Part shown: positions 7,576 to 14,561 of the stretch, piece by piece | Layout: every line of letters begins with the position of its first letter | Numbering within the stretch: position 1 is the first letter of the stretch | Source of the DNA: Rhodospirillaceae bacterium | GTDB taxonomy: Bacteria; Pseudomonadota; Alphaproteobacteria; SP197 | Length of the DNA stretch: 19,160 nt | Assembly: GCA_018700655.1 (NCBI GenBank) | Contig: JABIUG010000242.1 | Span: forward strand, 1 to 19,160 | Direction of reading: 5' to 3' | Made by a program: the position numbers and the translations under genes | Notes under the pieces: model-generated | What the model saw: only the letters and a program-made list of their open reading frames with translations | Databases searched by the model: none | What the model was told of the DNA's origin: nothing

Positions 7576-9093
7576 CTACCACTTGGCGATCAGCTCCGTT
7601 CCGGCATCGGGCGCGGCCTCGAAATCGCGTTGCAGCCGTTCGGTAAGCCGGTCCCGGATCATGCGATGTTCGGGGTCGCCGAAGAGGTTGCGGTGTTCGC
7701 CGGGGTCATCGTGCAGGTCGAACAGCTCGCCCCAGTCGGCATCGGCCCGGGGATAGAGCGTCAGACGCCAGGCCTCCGTCACGATCGTGTGGTTGTAGAC
7801 GCGCTCGTCTATCCTGGGGTGGAACTCCAGATAACGTGCGCGCCGTTCCACCGCCCGGCCTTCCAGGGCAGAAAACAAACTGATGCCGTCCTGCTTTATG
7901 CCGCCGTCGTCGACACCCGCCAGCTCCAGCAGGGTCGGCATGATGTCGAGATGGGAAGTGGGCGCCACGGTACTCCGGCCCTGGGCAACATGGGGCCCGG
8001 CCATCACGAAACTTACCCGGTTGAGGTCGTCATAGGGCGGCGGACCCTTGTGCAGCAGGCCGTGGTTGCCGAGGAACTCGCCATGGTCGGAGGTGAAAAC
8101 GATGATCGTGTCGTCGGTCAGGCCAAGGGCATCGAGTTTTGCGAGGACGCGGCCATAGTGGTGGTCGATCTGTGCTTCCATCCCGCGGGTCAGGGCAATC
8201 GCGCGCGCCATGCTTTGCTCCGAGATGACATCGGTCATGGTCATGCCGCCCTGTTCGACCGCGGGAGCATCGTTGTCGATCCAGTCGACACTCAGGGGGG
8301 AGTGAAGGAAATCGGGCATTCCGTCGAGTTCGCCCGGTGTCACGTCGGGTGCCGGCATATCTGCCGCGTCGAACAGATCGGCCCAGGGGCGCGGCGGGCT
8401 GAACGGATGGTGTGGATCGGGCGAGGACACAAACAGCATGAAGGGCGCGTCACCCACATCATCCAGAAAGTCGATCGCCCGGTCGGCGATCCAGGTGTTG
8501 TAGTGCAGTGCATCGGGCACCGCTGCAGTCCAGGCCTCATCGAGATCGGCCAGCGGACCCTCGAGCGCCGCCCCGGGCTGGTAGAGCGGGATGACCTCGG
8601 GGTGATGGTCGCGCAACCACTGGGCATGGTGGCCGCCCTGGGTCGCCAGCAGCGACTCGCCGATCATCAGATCGACGCTCTGGTAGCCGAAATAGGGACC
8701 TGACCAGTCCCTGCCATGGCCGGCCTGCCAGAACGGGACCGATTCCGGATACAATCGTTTTTCGTGGGCCATGATCGGCTGCAGGTGGAGCTTGCCCACG
8801 GCGTGGGTGCGATAATCGGCATCGACCAGCAAACCCGGCAGGGTGGGCAAGCCGTCGTGTATCGTGCGCCCGTTGGTCGTCATGCCGTGATGGCGCGGGT
8901 AAAGCCCGGTGATCATGGTGGCGCGGCTGGGGCAGCAGATCTGGTTGGGTGTCATGTGGTTGTCGAAGCGCATGCCGCGCGCGGCCAGGGCATCGATGTT
9001 GGGTGTGCGCGCCAGGTCATTGCCGTAACAGCCCAGGCTGTCGGCCCTTTGCTGGTCGGTGCAGAAAATCAGGATGTTGGGACGTTCCGCCAC
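7576..9093 (-). CDS. Type I sulfatase (formylglycine-dependent alkaline phosphatase superfamily)
   Basis: A 505-residue enzyme expected to cleave sulfate esters, possibly phosphonate or phosphate esters. The sulfatase signature C-x-P-S-R is present at residues 53-57 (CCPSRATMITG), C53 being the residue a formylglycine-generating enzyme would oxidise. Metal ligands are D13 near the start (CTDQQR) and D336-H337 in FTSDHGEFLGNHG; K349 follows in HKG. I see no signal peptide, so it is probably cytosolic, as for choline-sulfatase-like enzymes. Translation starts at GTG, supported by a GGAG about 10 nt upstream; the stop is TAG. It diverges from the creatininase gene with only 37 bp between the starts. 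No formylglycine-generating enzyme is in the window. Substrate unknown. Confidence 0.9.
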   Translation of the reverse strand: MAERPNILIFCTDQQRADSLGCYGNDLARTPNIDALAARGMRFDNHMTPNQICCPSRATMITGLYPRHHGMTTNGRTIHDGLPTLPGLLVDADYRTHAVGKLHLQPIMAHEKRLYPESVPFWQAGHGRDWSGPYFGYQSVDLMIGESLLATQGGHHAQWLRDHHPEVIPLYQPGAALEGPLADLDEAWTAAVPDALHYNTWIADRAIDFLDDVGDAPFMLFVSSPDPHHPFSPPRPWADLFDAADMPAPDVTPGELDGMPDFLHSPLSVDWIDNDAPAVEQGGMTMTDVISEQSMARAIALTRGMEAQIDHHYGRVLAKLDALGLTDDTIIVFTSDHGEFLGNHGLLHKGPPPYDDLNRVSFVMAGPHVAQGRSTVAPTSHLDIMPTLLELAGVDDGGIKQDGISLFSALEGRAVERRARYLEFHPRIDERVYNHTIVTEAWRLTLYPRADADWGELFDLHDDPGEHRNLFGDPEHRMIRDRLTERLQRDFEAAPDAGTELIAKW

Positions 9094-9130
9094 GGTGCGT
9101 TCTCCGGCAATCTCGGTCTAGACTATTGCC

Positions 9131-9910
9131 ATGGATAACACCGTTACGTGCGCCTGGATCGAAGATTTGACCTGGCCCGAGGTCGAGGCCCGGCTGCCGG
9201 GCGATGCCGTGGTCGTGCTGCCGGTCGGCGCGATTGCCAAGGAACATGGCCCCCACCTGCCGATGAAGACCGACTGGTTGCTGGCGCGTGAGCTGGCCGG
9301 TCGTGTTGGTGCGGCGCTTCCGGTCCTGATCGCACCTGTGATTGCGTTTGGTTATTACCCGGCGTTTCGCCATTGGCCCGGCAGCCAGCACCTGGGCCCT
9401 GAAACCTTCACCGCGCTGGTCCACGACATCATCACAGGCCTGATTGCCCAGGGCGCGCGCCACATCGCTATCGTCAATACCGGCGTGTCGACAGAGCCCG
9501 TTCTTCAGGTTGTCACCCGTGAACTCTACGAGAGCACGGGCCTGCGTATCCCGGTCGCCAATATCAGCCGCATGGGATCGACTGCCGCACATCTGATGGA
9601 GCATGACATCGACGGCCATGCCGATGAGGAAGAAACCTCGATGATGCTGGTGATCGCGCCCGAACTGGTACGGCTCGACCGTGCCAGACGCGATGACGGC
9701 AACATGCGCGATGCCCCGGCTACGGTCTTTCGTCAGCCCTCTGCTTTCCGCAACGATCCCGATGGCGGGATCGATCACAGCGCCACCGGCGCTCGCGGCG
9801 ATCCCTCGCTGGCGACACCGGAGAAGGGTGAAGCCGCACTCGCTGCGATGGCCGCCGAGTTGATTGAAGGCCTCGTCGCGCTTTTCCCTGACCAATTGGA
9901 TGTTCCATGA
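9131..9910 (+). CDS. Creatininase (creatinine amidohydrolase) family protein
   Basis: A 259-residue metal-dependent amidohydrolase of the creatininase fold, which acts on cyclic amides or related C-N bonds. Diagnostic blocks are PVGAIAKEHGPHLPMKTD (about residues 31-48, metal ligands E38, H40 and D48), NTGVSTEP in the middle, and GHADEEETSMM near residue 161, where the family usually has GHAGExETS. The KEHGPH version replaces the more common EQHGPH but keeps the metal-binding residues. Length is normal for the family. The start is the first ATG; no clear ribosome-binding site is seen. It diverges from the sulfatase and is followed after a structured 150-bp gap by an acyl-CoA ligase. True creatinine activity cannot be claimed, as the family includes several different amidohydrolases. 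Confidence 0.87.
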   Translation: MDNTVTCAWIEDLTWPEVEARLPGDAVVVLPVGAIAKEHGPHLPMKTDWLLARELAGRVGAALPVLIAPVIAFGYYPAFRHWPGSQHLGPETFTALVHDIITGLIAQGARHIAIVNTGVSTEPVLQVVTRELYESTGLRIPVANISRMGSTAAHLMEHDIDGHADEEETSMMLVIAPELVRLDRARRDDGNMRDAPATVFRQPSAFRNDPDGGIDHSATGARGDPSLATPEKGEAALAAMAAELIEGLVALFPDQLDVP

Positions 9911-9916
9911 TGTTGA

Positions 9917-10014
9917 GCAAAGCGAGACATGATGGACAAGGCCGCGACTGCGGCCCGCGCATCGTTGCGCGCAAGCCAAGGGACACGGAGGTGTCCCGCC
10001 CGGCGCTTGAGAGC
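9917..10014 (+). ncRNA. Structured element, copy A (four stems), upstream of the acyl-CoA ligase
   Basis: Directly after the creatininase stop comes GCAAAGCGA (9917-9925), then a chain of hairpins: stem 1 GGCCGC/GCGGCC (9940-9955), stem 2 CGCGCA/TGCGCG (9956-9971), linker AAGCCAAG (9973-9980), stem 3 GGGACAC/GTGTCCC with a CGGAG-containing loop region (9980-9997), linker GCCCGGC, and stem 4 GCT-TGAG-AGC (10005-10014). The same order, spacing, linkers and loops recur at 18232-18322 with different but still paired stems. I do not recognise the family. It may be a structured RNA in the 5' leader of the ligase or a copy of a dispersed palindromic repeat. Confidence 0.6.
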
Positions 10015-10052
10015 CTTCTGGTTCGATACGCCAGAATCGAACCAGAAGAGGA
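10015..10052 (+). promoter_or_regulatory. 13-bp hairpin touching the ribosome-binding site of the acyl-CoA ligase
   Basis: CTTCTGGTTCGAT (10015-10027) and ATCGAACCAGAAG (10036-10048) form a perfect 13-bp stem with an 8-nt loop. The 3' arm runs into the ribosome-binding region AGAGGAT (10046-10052), 9 nt before the ATG. The loop region contains a second CCAGAA (10031-10036), so TTCTGG (10017-10022) could instead pair there and free the ribosome-binding site. This suggests translational control but could also be a transcription-factor operator. There is no T-run, so it is not a standard terminator. Confidence 0.5.
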
Positions 10053-10060
10053 TTAAACCC

Positions 10061-11620
10061 ATGGACGCCAAACGCGCCGGCAATCTCGGTTACTTTAGCC
10101 ATGAAGCCTCGCTCGCCATGCCCGAACGCATCGCGATGATCGACCTCACCGGCCCCGCGCCGCGCGAGGTGACTTACGGCGAACTGGAGGAACGGCTGAA
10201 CCGGGCGGCCAATCTGGCCGTCGCGATGGGTCTCAAACCCGGCGACCGGCTCGCCATGTGTGTCGCCAACCGGTTCGAGTTCATCGAGATCATGTATGGC
10301 GCGATGCGCGCCGGCGTCGTGCCGGTCACGCTCAACACCAGGCTGGGCGCTGAGGTGCTCGAGTTCACCGTGCGTGACAGCGACAGCGCCGCAGCGATCG
10401 TCGAGCCCGGTTCGAACCGTTTTGCCGTCGGGGCCTGCGAAGCGGCAGGGCTGACACCGCTGGTCGCTTTCGATCCGGCACCTGAGGGTTGGCAGGACTA
10501 CGAAACCCTGCTGATGGCCCAGCCGACCAGCTTCGAGCCGCCCGAACTCGGGCCCGATCATCCCTCGTTCCAGCCCTATACCTCGGGCTCGACCGGCAAA
10601 CCCAAGGGCGTCGTCCTGACTCATGCCGGTCAGCTCTGGGGCATCCATATCTTCCAGAGGTTTTGGCCCGAAAAGCTCGAAAACCGCGCGCTTGCGGCGG
10701 TGCCGATGTACCACAAGAACGCCATGGCCGGCGCCTTCAAGCCGCTGCTCCATGTCGGTGGTTCGGTCGTGATCCTGGCCGATTTCACGCCTGAACCCTT
10801 CCTTCATGCGCTGTCGCATTACCAATGCACCAACACCGGCGGCGTGCCCGCAGTCTATACGTCACTGCTCCAGCACCGCGCGCTCATCAACCAGCTCGAT
10901 CTCTCACACCTGCAGGGCCTCTCGGTCGGCAGCGCCCCGGTCCAGCCCGAACTCCTGAGTGACATCATGGAGACCTTCGGTGTGAACTGCGTCGAAAGTT
11001 ACGGCCTCACCGAGGGCGGGCCCGTGCCGATCGCCGTGCCGCCCGGTGTCAAGGCCGTGCCACCGGGGAGTTGCGGCAAGGTCCTGCCCGAAGGCGAGGT
11101 CAAGCTGGTCGGCGCCGATGGCTCGGACGCCGACTATGGCGAGATGTGGGTGCGCAATCCCGGGGTCACGCCCGGCTACTACAAGCGCCCCGACGTCAAC
11201 GCCGAGAAGCTGGTCGACGGCTGGCTCAAGACCGGCGATCTCTTCCGTGTCGACGAGGACGGCTGGTATTATTTCATGGGCCGGACCGACGACATGTTCA
11301 ATTGCGGCGGCGAAAACATCTACCCCAAGGAGGTCGAGAACCTGCTGCTCGCCCACCCGGATGTCACCGACGCCTCGGTCGTGCCGCTGCCCCACCGCAT
11401 CAAGGGTGAAGCTCCGGTTGCCATGATCACCGTGACCGCCGGCAGCACGTTCGACGAAGCCGCCGCAAAGGCCTGGTGCCTCGAAAACGGCCCGGCCTAC
11501 GCCCACCCTCGCCGCGTCGCCGTACTCGACGCCCTGCCGCTCAACGGCGCGGCGAAGATCGACCGCCTGGTCGTGCAGAAACAGGCACGGGAGATGTTCG
11601 GTGAGGAGATCGGGGGGTGA
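10061..11620 (+). CDS. AMP-forming acyl-CoA synthetase/ligase
   Basis: A 519-residue ANL-superfamily enzyme that activates a carboxylic acid with ATP and transfers it to coenzyme A. Motifs in order are the phosphate-binding loop YTSGSTGKPKG (residues 173-183), ESYGLTEGGP, TGDLFRVDEDGWYYFMGR with the conserved Asp, NCGGENIYPKEVE at the domain hinge, and NGAAKIDR with the catalytic C-terminal lysine. The start was placed at the ATG at 10061 because AGAGGAT lies just upstream and the product then begins like relatives; the frame is open back to 9929 but that stretch is the structured element. The VOC gene follows after 4 bp, so the two are very probably co-transcribed. The acid is unknown; fatty, aryl or small branched acids are all possible. 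Confidence 0.92.
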   Translation: MDAKRAGNLGYFSHEASLAMPERIAMIDLTGPAPREVTYGELEERLNRAANLAVAMGLKPGDRLAMCVANRFEFIEIMYGAMRAGVVPVTLNTRLGAEVLEFTVRDSDSAAAIVEPGSNRFAVGACEAAGLTPLVAFDPAPEGWQDYETLLMAQPTSFEPPELGPDHPSFQPYTSGSTGKPKGVVLTHAGQLWGIHIFQRFWPEKLENRALAAVPMYHKNAMAGAFKPLLHVGGSVVILADFTPEPFLHALSHYQCTNTGGVPAVYTSLLQHRALINQLDLSHLQGLSVGSAPVQPELLSDIMETFGVNCVESYGLTEGGPVPIAVPPGVKAVPPGSCGKVLPEGEVKLVGADGSDADYGEMWVRNPGVTPGYYKRPDVNAEKLVDGWLKTGDLFRVDEDGWYYFMGRTDDMFNCGGENIYPKEVENLLLAHPDVTDASVVPLPHRIKGEAPVAMITVTAGSTFDEAAAKAWCLENGPAYAHPRRVAVLDALPLNGAAKIDRLVVQKQAREMFGEEIGG

Positions 11621-11624
11621 AGCC

Positions 11625-12467
11625 ATGACCCCCTGGCTCGATCACGCCGCGCTCGCGACCGACAGCCTCGATCGGGCGCAGGTAGCGTGGGAGCGGTTGG
11701 GGTTCACGCTGACGCTGCGTTCGAGCCACAGCGGAAGCGACGGCCCCTGGGGCACGGGCAACCATTGCATCATGCTGCGCGAGGGGTATTTTGAGCTGAT
11801 CGGTGTGACCGATGCCGCGCTTTATCACGAACACCTGCGTGTCCTGCTCGATTGTTACAGCGGGCTCCATCTTGTCGCGCTGGGCACGGCCGATAGCGAC
11901 GCTACCCATACCGAGGTTTCCGGCCGGATCGCGGCGATCGGTGAGCCCTACCCGATCGCGCGCCAGGTTCCCTTCGGCGAAGGCACGAAGGAGGGCCGGT
12001 TTCGGATCACGGAGATCGAGCCTGCGTGGTTCCCCGAGGCCGATCTCTTCTTCTGCCAGCACGACACACCCGATGTGCTGTGGCAGCCTGATCTGCTTGA
12101 TCATGCCAATGGTGCCGTGCGGCTGAACGGTGTCGTGCTGGTTTGTGACGACCCCGGGGCAGTTGCCGCACGGCTCGCGCTGGTTGCCGGGGTCGAGCCG
12201 ACCGAAGAAGAGGGCAATCTGATCGTCGTACTCTCGCGCGGGCGGATCGTGCTGCAGACGCCACAGGCCTTTGCCGAGCGTCATGGCGGTGTCGTGGCGC
12301 CGACCACACCCTGGGCCGGTGCGGTGATGTTCCAGGTCGAGCATCCCGCGCGGACGCAGGCCTATCTAGAAGATCGCGGCGTACAGTTCGAGGCCGGAGT
12401 GCGGCCCGACAGCCTGTTGGTGAGGCCGGAACAAACCGACGGCGCCTGCATCATTTTCGAGATCTGA
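11625..12467 (+). CDS. Glyoxalase-like / VOC-superfamily protein
   Basis: A 280-residue protein with two related VOC modules. The first begins WLDHAALATDSLDRA with a candidate metal-binding His near residue 7; the second starts around residue 165 (GAVRLNGVVLVCDDPGAVAARL) and ends RPEQTDGACIIFEI. This matches the PF13468-type glyoxalase-like proteins, many uncharacterised. Members of the superfamily catalyse isomerisations, epimerisations or ring cleavage at a divalent metal, but no reaction can be assigned. The start at 11625 is preferred to the in-frame GTG at 11601 because a G-rich ribosome-binding site (GGGGGG, 11612-11617) precedes it. It lies 4 bp after the acyl-CoA ligase, so it probably acts on the same substrate or its thioester. 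Confidence 0.8.
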   Translation: MTPWLDHAALATDSLDRAQVAWERLGFTLTLRSSHSGSDGPWGTGNHCIMLREGYFELIGVTDAALYHEHLRVLLDCYSGLHLVALGTADSDATHTEVSGRIAAIGEPYPIARQVPFGEGTKEGRFRITEIEPAWFPEADLFFCQHDTPDVLWQPDLLDHANGAVRLNGVVLVCDDPGAVAARLALVAGVEPTEEEGNLIVVLSRGRIVLQTPQAFAERHGGVVAPTTPWAGAVMFQVEHPARTQAYLEDRGVQFEAGVRPDSLLVRPEQTDGACIIFEI

Positions 12468-12489
12468 AAGGCATCACGATTTCTCTGCG

Positions 12490-12529
12490 GTGTCATCCCA
12501 GCCGACCCAAGGGAGAGCCGGGATGACAC
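12490..12529. terminator. 10-bp inverted repeat between convergent genes, REP-like
   Basis: GTGTCATCCC (12490-12499) and GGGATGACAC (12520-12529) form a perfect 10-bp stem around a 20-nt loop. It sits between the ends of the VOC gene (plus) and the thioesterase gene (minus), where a shared terminator is expected. No T-run follows on either strand, and palindromes with TGTCATCCC arms occur as dispersed repeats in proteobacteria, so it may be a repeat with terminator or mRNA-stabilising function. Confidence 0.5.
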
Positions 12530-12554
12530 TGACGAGAGGTGAGGGCCGCCGTCT

Positions 12555-12977
12555 TTACTCTGCGGTGGCGTAGGCGCCGCGGCCGATGGCGCAGAGGCGG
12601 CCTTTGACGTCGTAGACCTCGACTTCGGAAATCGAAACGGTGCGGCCCTTCTTGATCGCGCGTGCCTTGGCGGTCAGGTCGCCGTCGCCTGCCATGCGCA
12701 GGTAGTCGATCCTGAGATCAATCGTGGGGAAACCCATGCGGTTCATCGCGACGGCCAGCGCAAAGTCTGCCGCGATGTCGATGATGCTCGCCAGCACACC
12801 GCCATGAATGCCTTCTTCATTGGGCGTGCGCTTGTAGCCCTCCTTGAACGGGATGTTGAAGGTGACGGTGCCGGCCTCGCGGTCGAATTCCTCCAGATCC
12901 ATGTGCAGGAAGCTGTGAAACGGCGCACGCAGCCAACCGCGCCACAGCCGTTCGATATCGAGTTCTTTGTCTTCCAT
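12555..12977 (-). CDS. PaaI-type hotdog-fold thioesterase
   Basis: A 140-residue acyl-CoA thioesterase of the PaaI/4HBT hotdog family, which releases free acids from CoA thioesters in the cytosol. The signature HGGVLASIIDIAADFAL lies at residues 58-74, with H58-G59-G60 and the catalytic-type acid D67. The following TIDLRIDYLR and SISEVEVYDVKGRLCAIG strands are typical of the fold. The frame is open far upstream, but the ATG at 12977 is preferred because the protein then has the usual length and the upstream part runs through a palindromic repeat. The ribosome-binding site is weak. It is the last gene of a possible MDR enzyme, FAD oxidase, thioesterase series, and faces the acyl-CoA ligase operon from the other strand. 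Confidence 0.85.
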   Translation of the reverse strand: MEDKELDIERLWRGWLRAPFHSFLHMDLEEFDREAGTVTFNIPFKEGYKRTPNEEGIHGGVLASIIDIAADFALAVAMNRMGFPTIDLRIDYLRMAGDGDLTAKARAIKKGRTVSISEVEVYDVKGRLCAIGRGAYATAE

Positions 12978-13008
12978 GGATTTGCTCTGCTTTCTCTGAA
13001 GGTTTCGG

Positions 13009-13128
13009 CCCTCACCCCGGCCCTCTCCCGATCCCTGGAGAGGGAGAAGTACTGCGCCGGGTTTGCTTTTCCCACGCCCCAGCGGGGAGAGGGAGGGGCG
13101 CGCAGCGCGAGCTGTGGGAGGGTGAGGG
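13009..13128. repeat. Palindromic intergenic repeat with CCCTCACCC / GGGTGAGGG ends
   Basis: The 120-bp segment between the FAD oxidase and thioesterase genes is bounded by 9-bp inverted ends, CCCTCACCC (13009-13017) and GGGTGAGGG (13120-13128). Inside are an 8-bp hairpin CCCTCTCC/GGAGAGGG (13021-13044) and a CGCCCC/GGGGCG pair (13075-13100). The CCCTCACCC...CCCTCTCCC pattern is familiar from dispersed intergenic repeats in many proteobacteria. It may fold into a cruciform or RNA structure between two co-directional genes and reduce readthrough or stabilise mRNA. Confidence 0.65.
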
Positions 13129-13144
13129 GGGTTGATGGTTCTGA

Positions 13145-14482
13145 TCAATACGGTCCCGGCACGATGGGTGAGCCGTCGAAGAACCGTTCGGGACGGAAGC
13201 GGCTGAGGTCGTGGCCGGGGTCGCGCCCGGTGACAAGATCGGCCATGACACGCCCGGCGCCCGGGCCGATACCAAAGCCGTGGCCGGAAAAACCTGTAGC
13301 AACGAACACGCCCCTGATTGAAAGCTCGCCCAGGGTCGGCACGGCATCGGGCGTGACATCGATCATGCCGGCCCAGGCTTCGGCCAGGCCGACGCCGTGC
13401 AGGAAGGGAAAACGCCTGGGCAGGTCTTCTTCGAGCCGACGCACGACGATGGGTGAGGGGGCCGGGTGGAGGACGCGGTTTTTCTCGAACGGGGTTTCCT
13501 CGTCGCCGGTCCAGCGCCGTGCCATGCCCCAGCTTCCGGGATAACCCGTTGGCGCCGCCAGTTTCAGGCTGATATCGCGGGCCGATTTTTTCAGTAGCGG
13601 AAGGAACTTGCGGGCATAGCGGAACGATTTGCGCGACAGGTAGTGTTCGGCGACATCGCCGGTCGAAACCGTGTAACAACCATCGGCGCGCCGCCGGATC
13701 GACAGACCTGGCATCGAGATGTTGAACGGCGCATCCTCGGGCGCCTTGTTGGTTCGCGCCGCGGTCGAACGCACCGCAAGCTGGGGCAGATTGATGCCGC
13801 TGTTATCGGCAAAGAAGGTCGACCAGGCGCCTGCCGCCAGCACTACCTGATCACAGGCGACGCGCCCCTGTTCCGTGACCACACCCTGCAGCCGGCCGCC
13901 CCGTAGTTCGAGCGTGCGCACGGCACAGTTCTCGATCACGGCAACGCCTGCCCCACGTGCCGCACGTGCCAGTGCCGGAACGGCAAGCCAGGGTTCCGCG
14001 CGTCCGTCCGAGGCGGTCATCATGCCGCCGACGAAGTCACCGCTGAGGGCAGGGAATTTCTCGGTGATTTCGGCCCGTGTGAGCATGCGCGTGTCGAGCT
14101 GATGCTGCATGCCAAGCTCACGCCAGGCCTCCATTCTGGCAAGCGCATCCACGTTGTCGGCCAGCTGGACGCAGGCCGATTGGGTGAAGGCGAGCCCCTC
14201 CATGCCGGTCTCGGCTGCCAGGCCGCGCCAGATGCGGTTGGCTTCCATCATGATCGGAAGTTCGGCGGCGTCACGACTCTGCTGGCGCACAAAGCCCCAA
14301 TTGCGGCTCGACTGCTCGGCGCCAACCCGGCCCTTCTCGGCAAGCAGGACTTTCTTGCCTTGTTTCGCGAGGAACCAGGCGGTTGATGTGCCGACGATCC
14401 CGGCGCCGATCACGACAACATCAACCGCTTCGGGCAACGGATCGGAGAATTCGATCGGCGTGCGGGGCGTCAGCATCTGCAT
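13145..14482 (-). CDS. FAD-dependent oxidoreductase (D-amino acid oxidase / sarcosine-oxidase-like)
   Basis: A 445-residue flavoenzyme of the DAO family, which oxidises amines or amino acids to imines with FAD. The Rossmann dinucleotide motif is VVVIGAGIVGTSTAW (GAGIVG at 26-31), followed by the acidic residue of LLAEKG. The block SSRNWGFVRQQSRD near residues 55-68 is typical of glycine/sarcosine/glutamylputrescine oxidase relatives, and GVFVATGFSGHGFGIGPGAG closes the FAD domain near the C-terminus. The start was set at the ATG at 14482; the open frame upstream passes through an intergenic hairpin. A GAGCGGA element lies about 10 nt upstream. It probably belongs to one transcription unit with the preceding MDR enzyme. 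Substrate unknown, an N-methylated or small amino acid being most likely by family. Confidence 0.9.
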   Translation of the reverse strand: MQMLTPRTPIEFSDPLPEAVDVVVIGAGIVGTSTAWFLAKQGKKVLLAEKGRVGAEQSSRNWGFVRQQSRDAAELPIMMEANRIWRGLAAETGMEGLAFTQSACVQLADNVDALARMEAWRELGMQHQLDTRMLTRAEITEKFPALSGDFVGGMMTASDGRAEPWLAVPALARAARGAGVAVIENCAVRTLELRGGRLQGVVTEQGRVACDQVVLAAGAWSTFFADNSGINLPQLAVRSTAARTNKAPEDAPFNISMPGLSIRRRADGCYTVSTGDVAEHYLSRKSFRYARKFLPLLKKSARDISLKLAAPTGYPGSWGMARRWTGDEETPFEKNRVLHPAPSPIVVRRLEEDLPRRFPFLHGVGLAEAWAGMIDVTPDAVPTLGELSIRGVFVATGFSGHGFGIGPGAGRVMADLVTGRDPGHDLSRFRPERFFDGSPIVPGPY

Positions 14483-14518
14483 CGTTGCATCCGCTCTGTT
14501 TGGTTGGCGGAGCGCTTC

Positions 14519-14546
14519 CTTTCCCCTCGGCGGGGGGAGGGGAAAG
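14519..14546. repeat. 10-bp hairpin between MDR enzyme and FAD oxidase genes
   Basis: CTTTCCCCTC (14519-14528) pairs perfectly with GAGGGGAAAG (14537-14546) around an 8-nt GC loop. It lies in the 79-bp gap between two minus-strand genes. There is no T-run, so a stabilising or attenuating hairpin, or a short relative of the CCCTCTCCC repeats, is more likely than a terminator. Confidence 0.5.
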
Positions 14547-14561
14547 TTCGATTCCTGTCTC

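Noticed and set aside
9929..10060. N-terminal extension of the acyl-CoA ligase frame (44 extra codons)
   Set aside because: The stretch is made of perfect hairpins matching another intergenic site, and a good ribosome-binding site precedes the ATG at 10061; the extension does not resemble ligase N-termini.
9017..10825. 602-codon minus-strand open frame opposite the creatininase and ligase genes
   Set aside because: It is a GC-rich shadow: both plus-strand genes have full catalytic motifs, and the minus translation shows no recognisable domain.
12978..13679. Long upstream extension of the thioesterase frame
   Set aside because: It runs through the palindromic repeat and antisense to the FAD oxidase gene; the hotdog protein has its normal length from the ATG at 12977.
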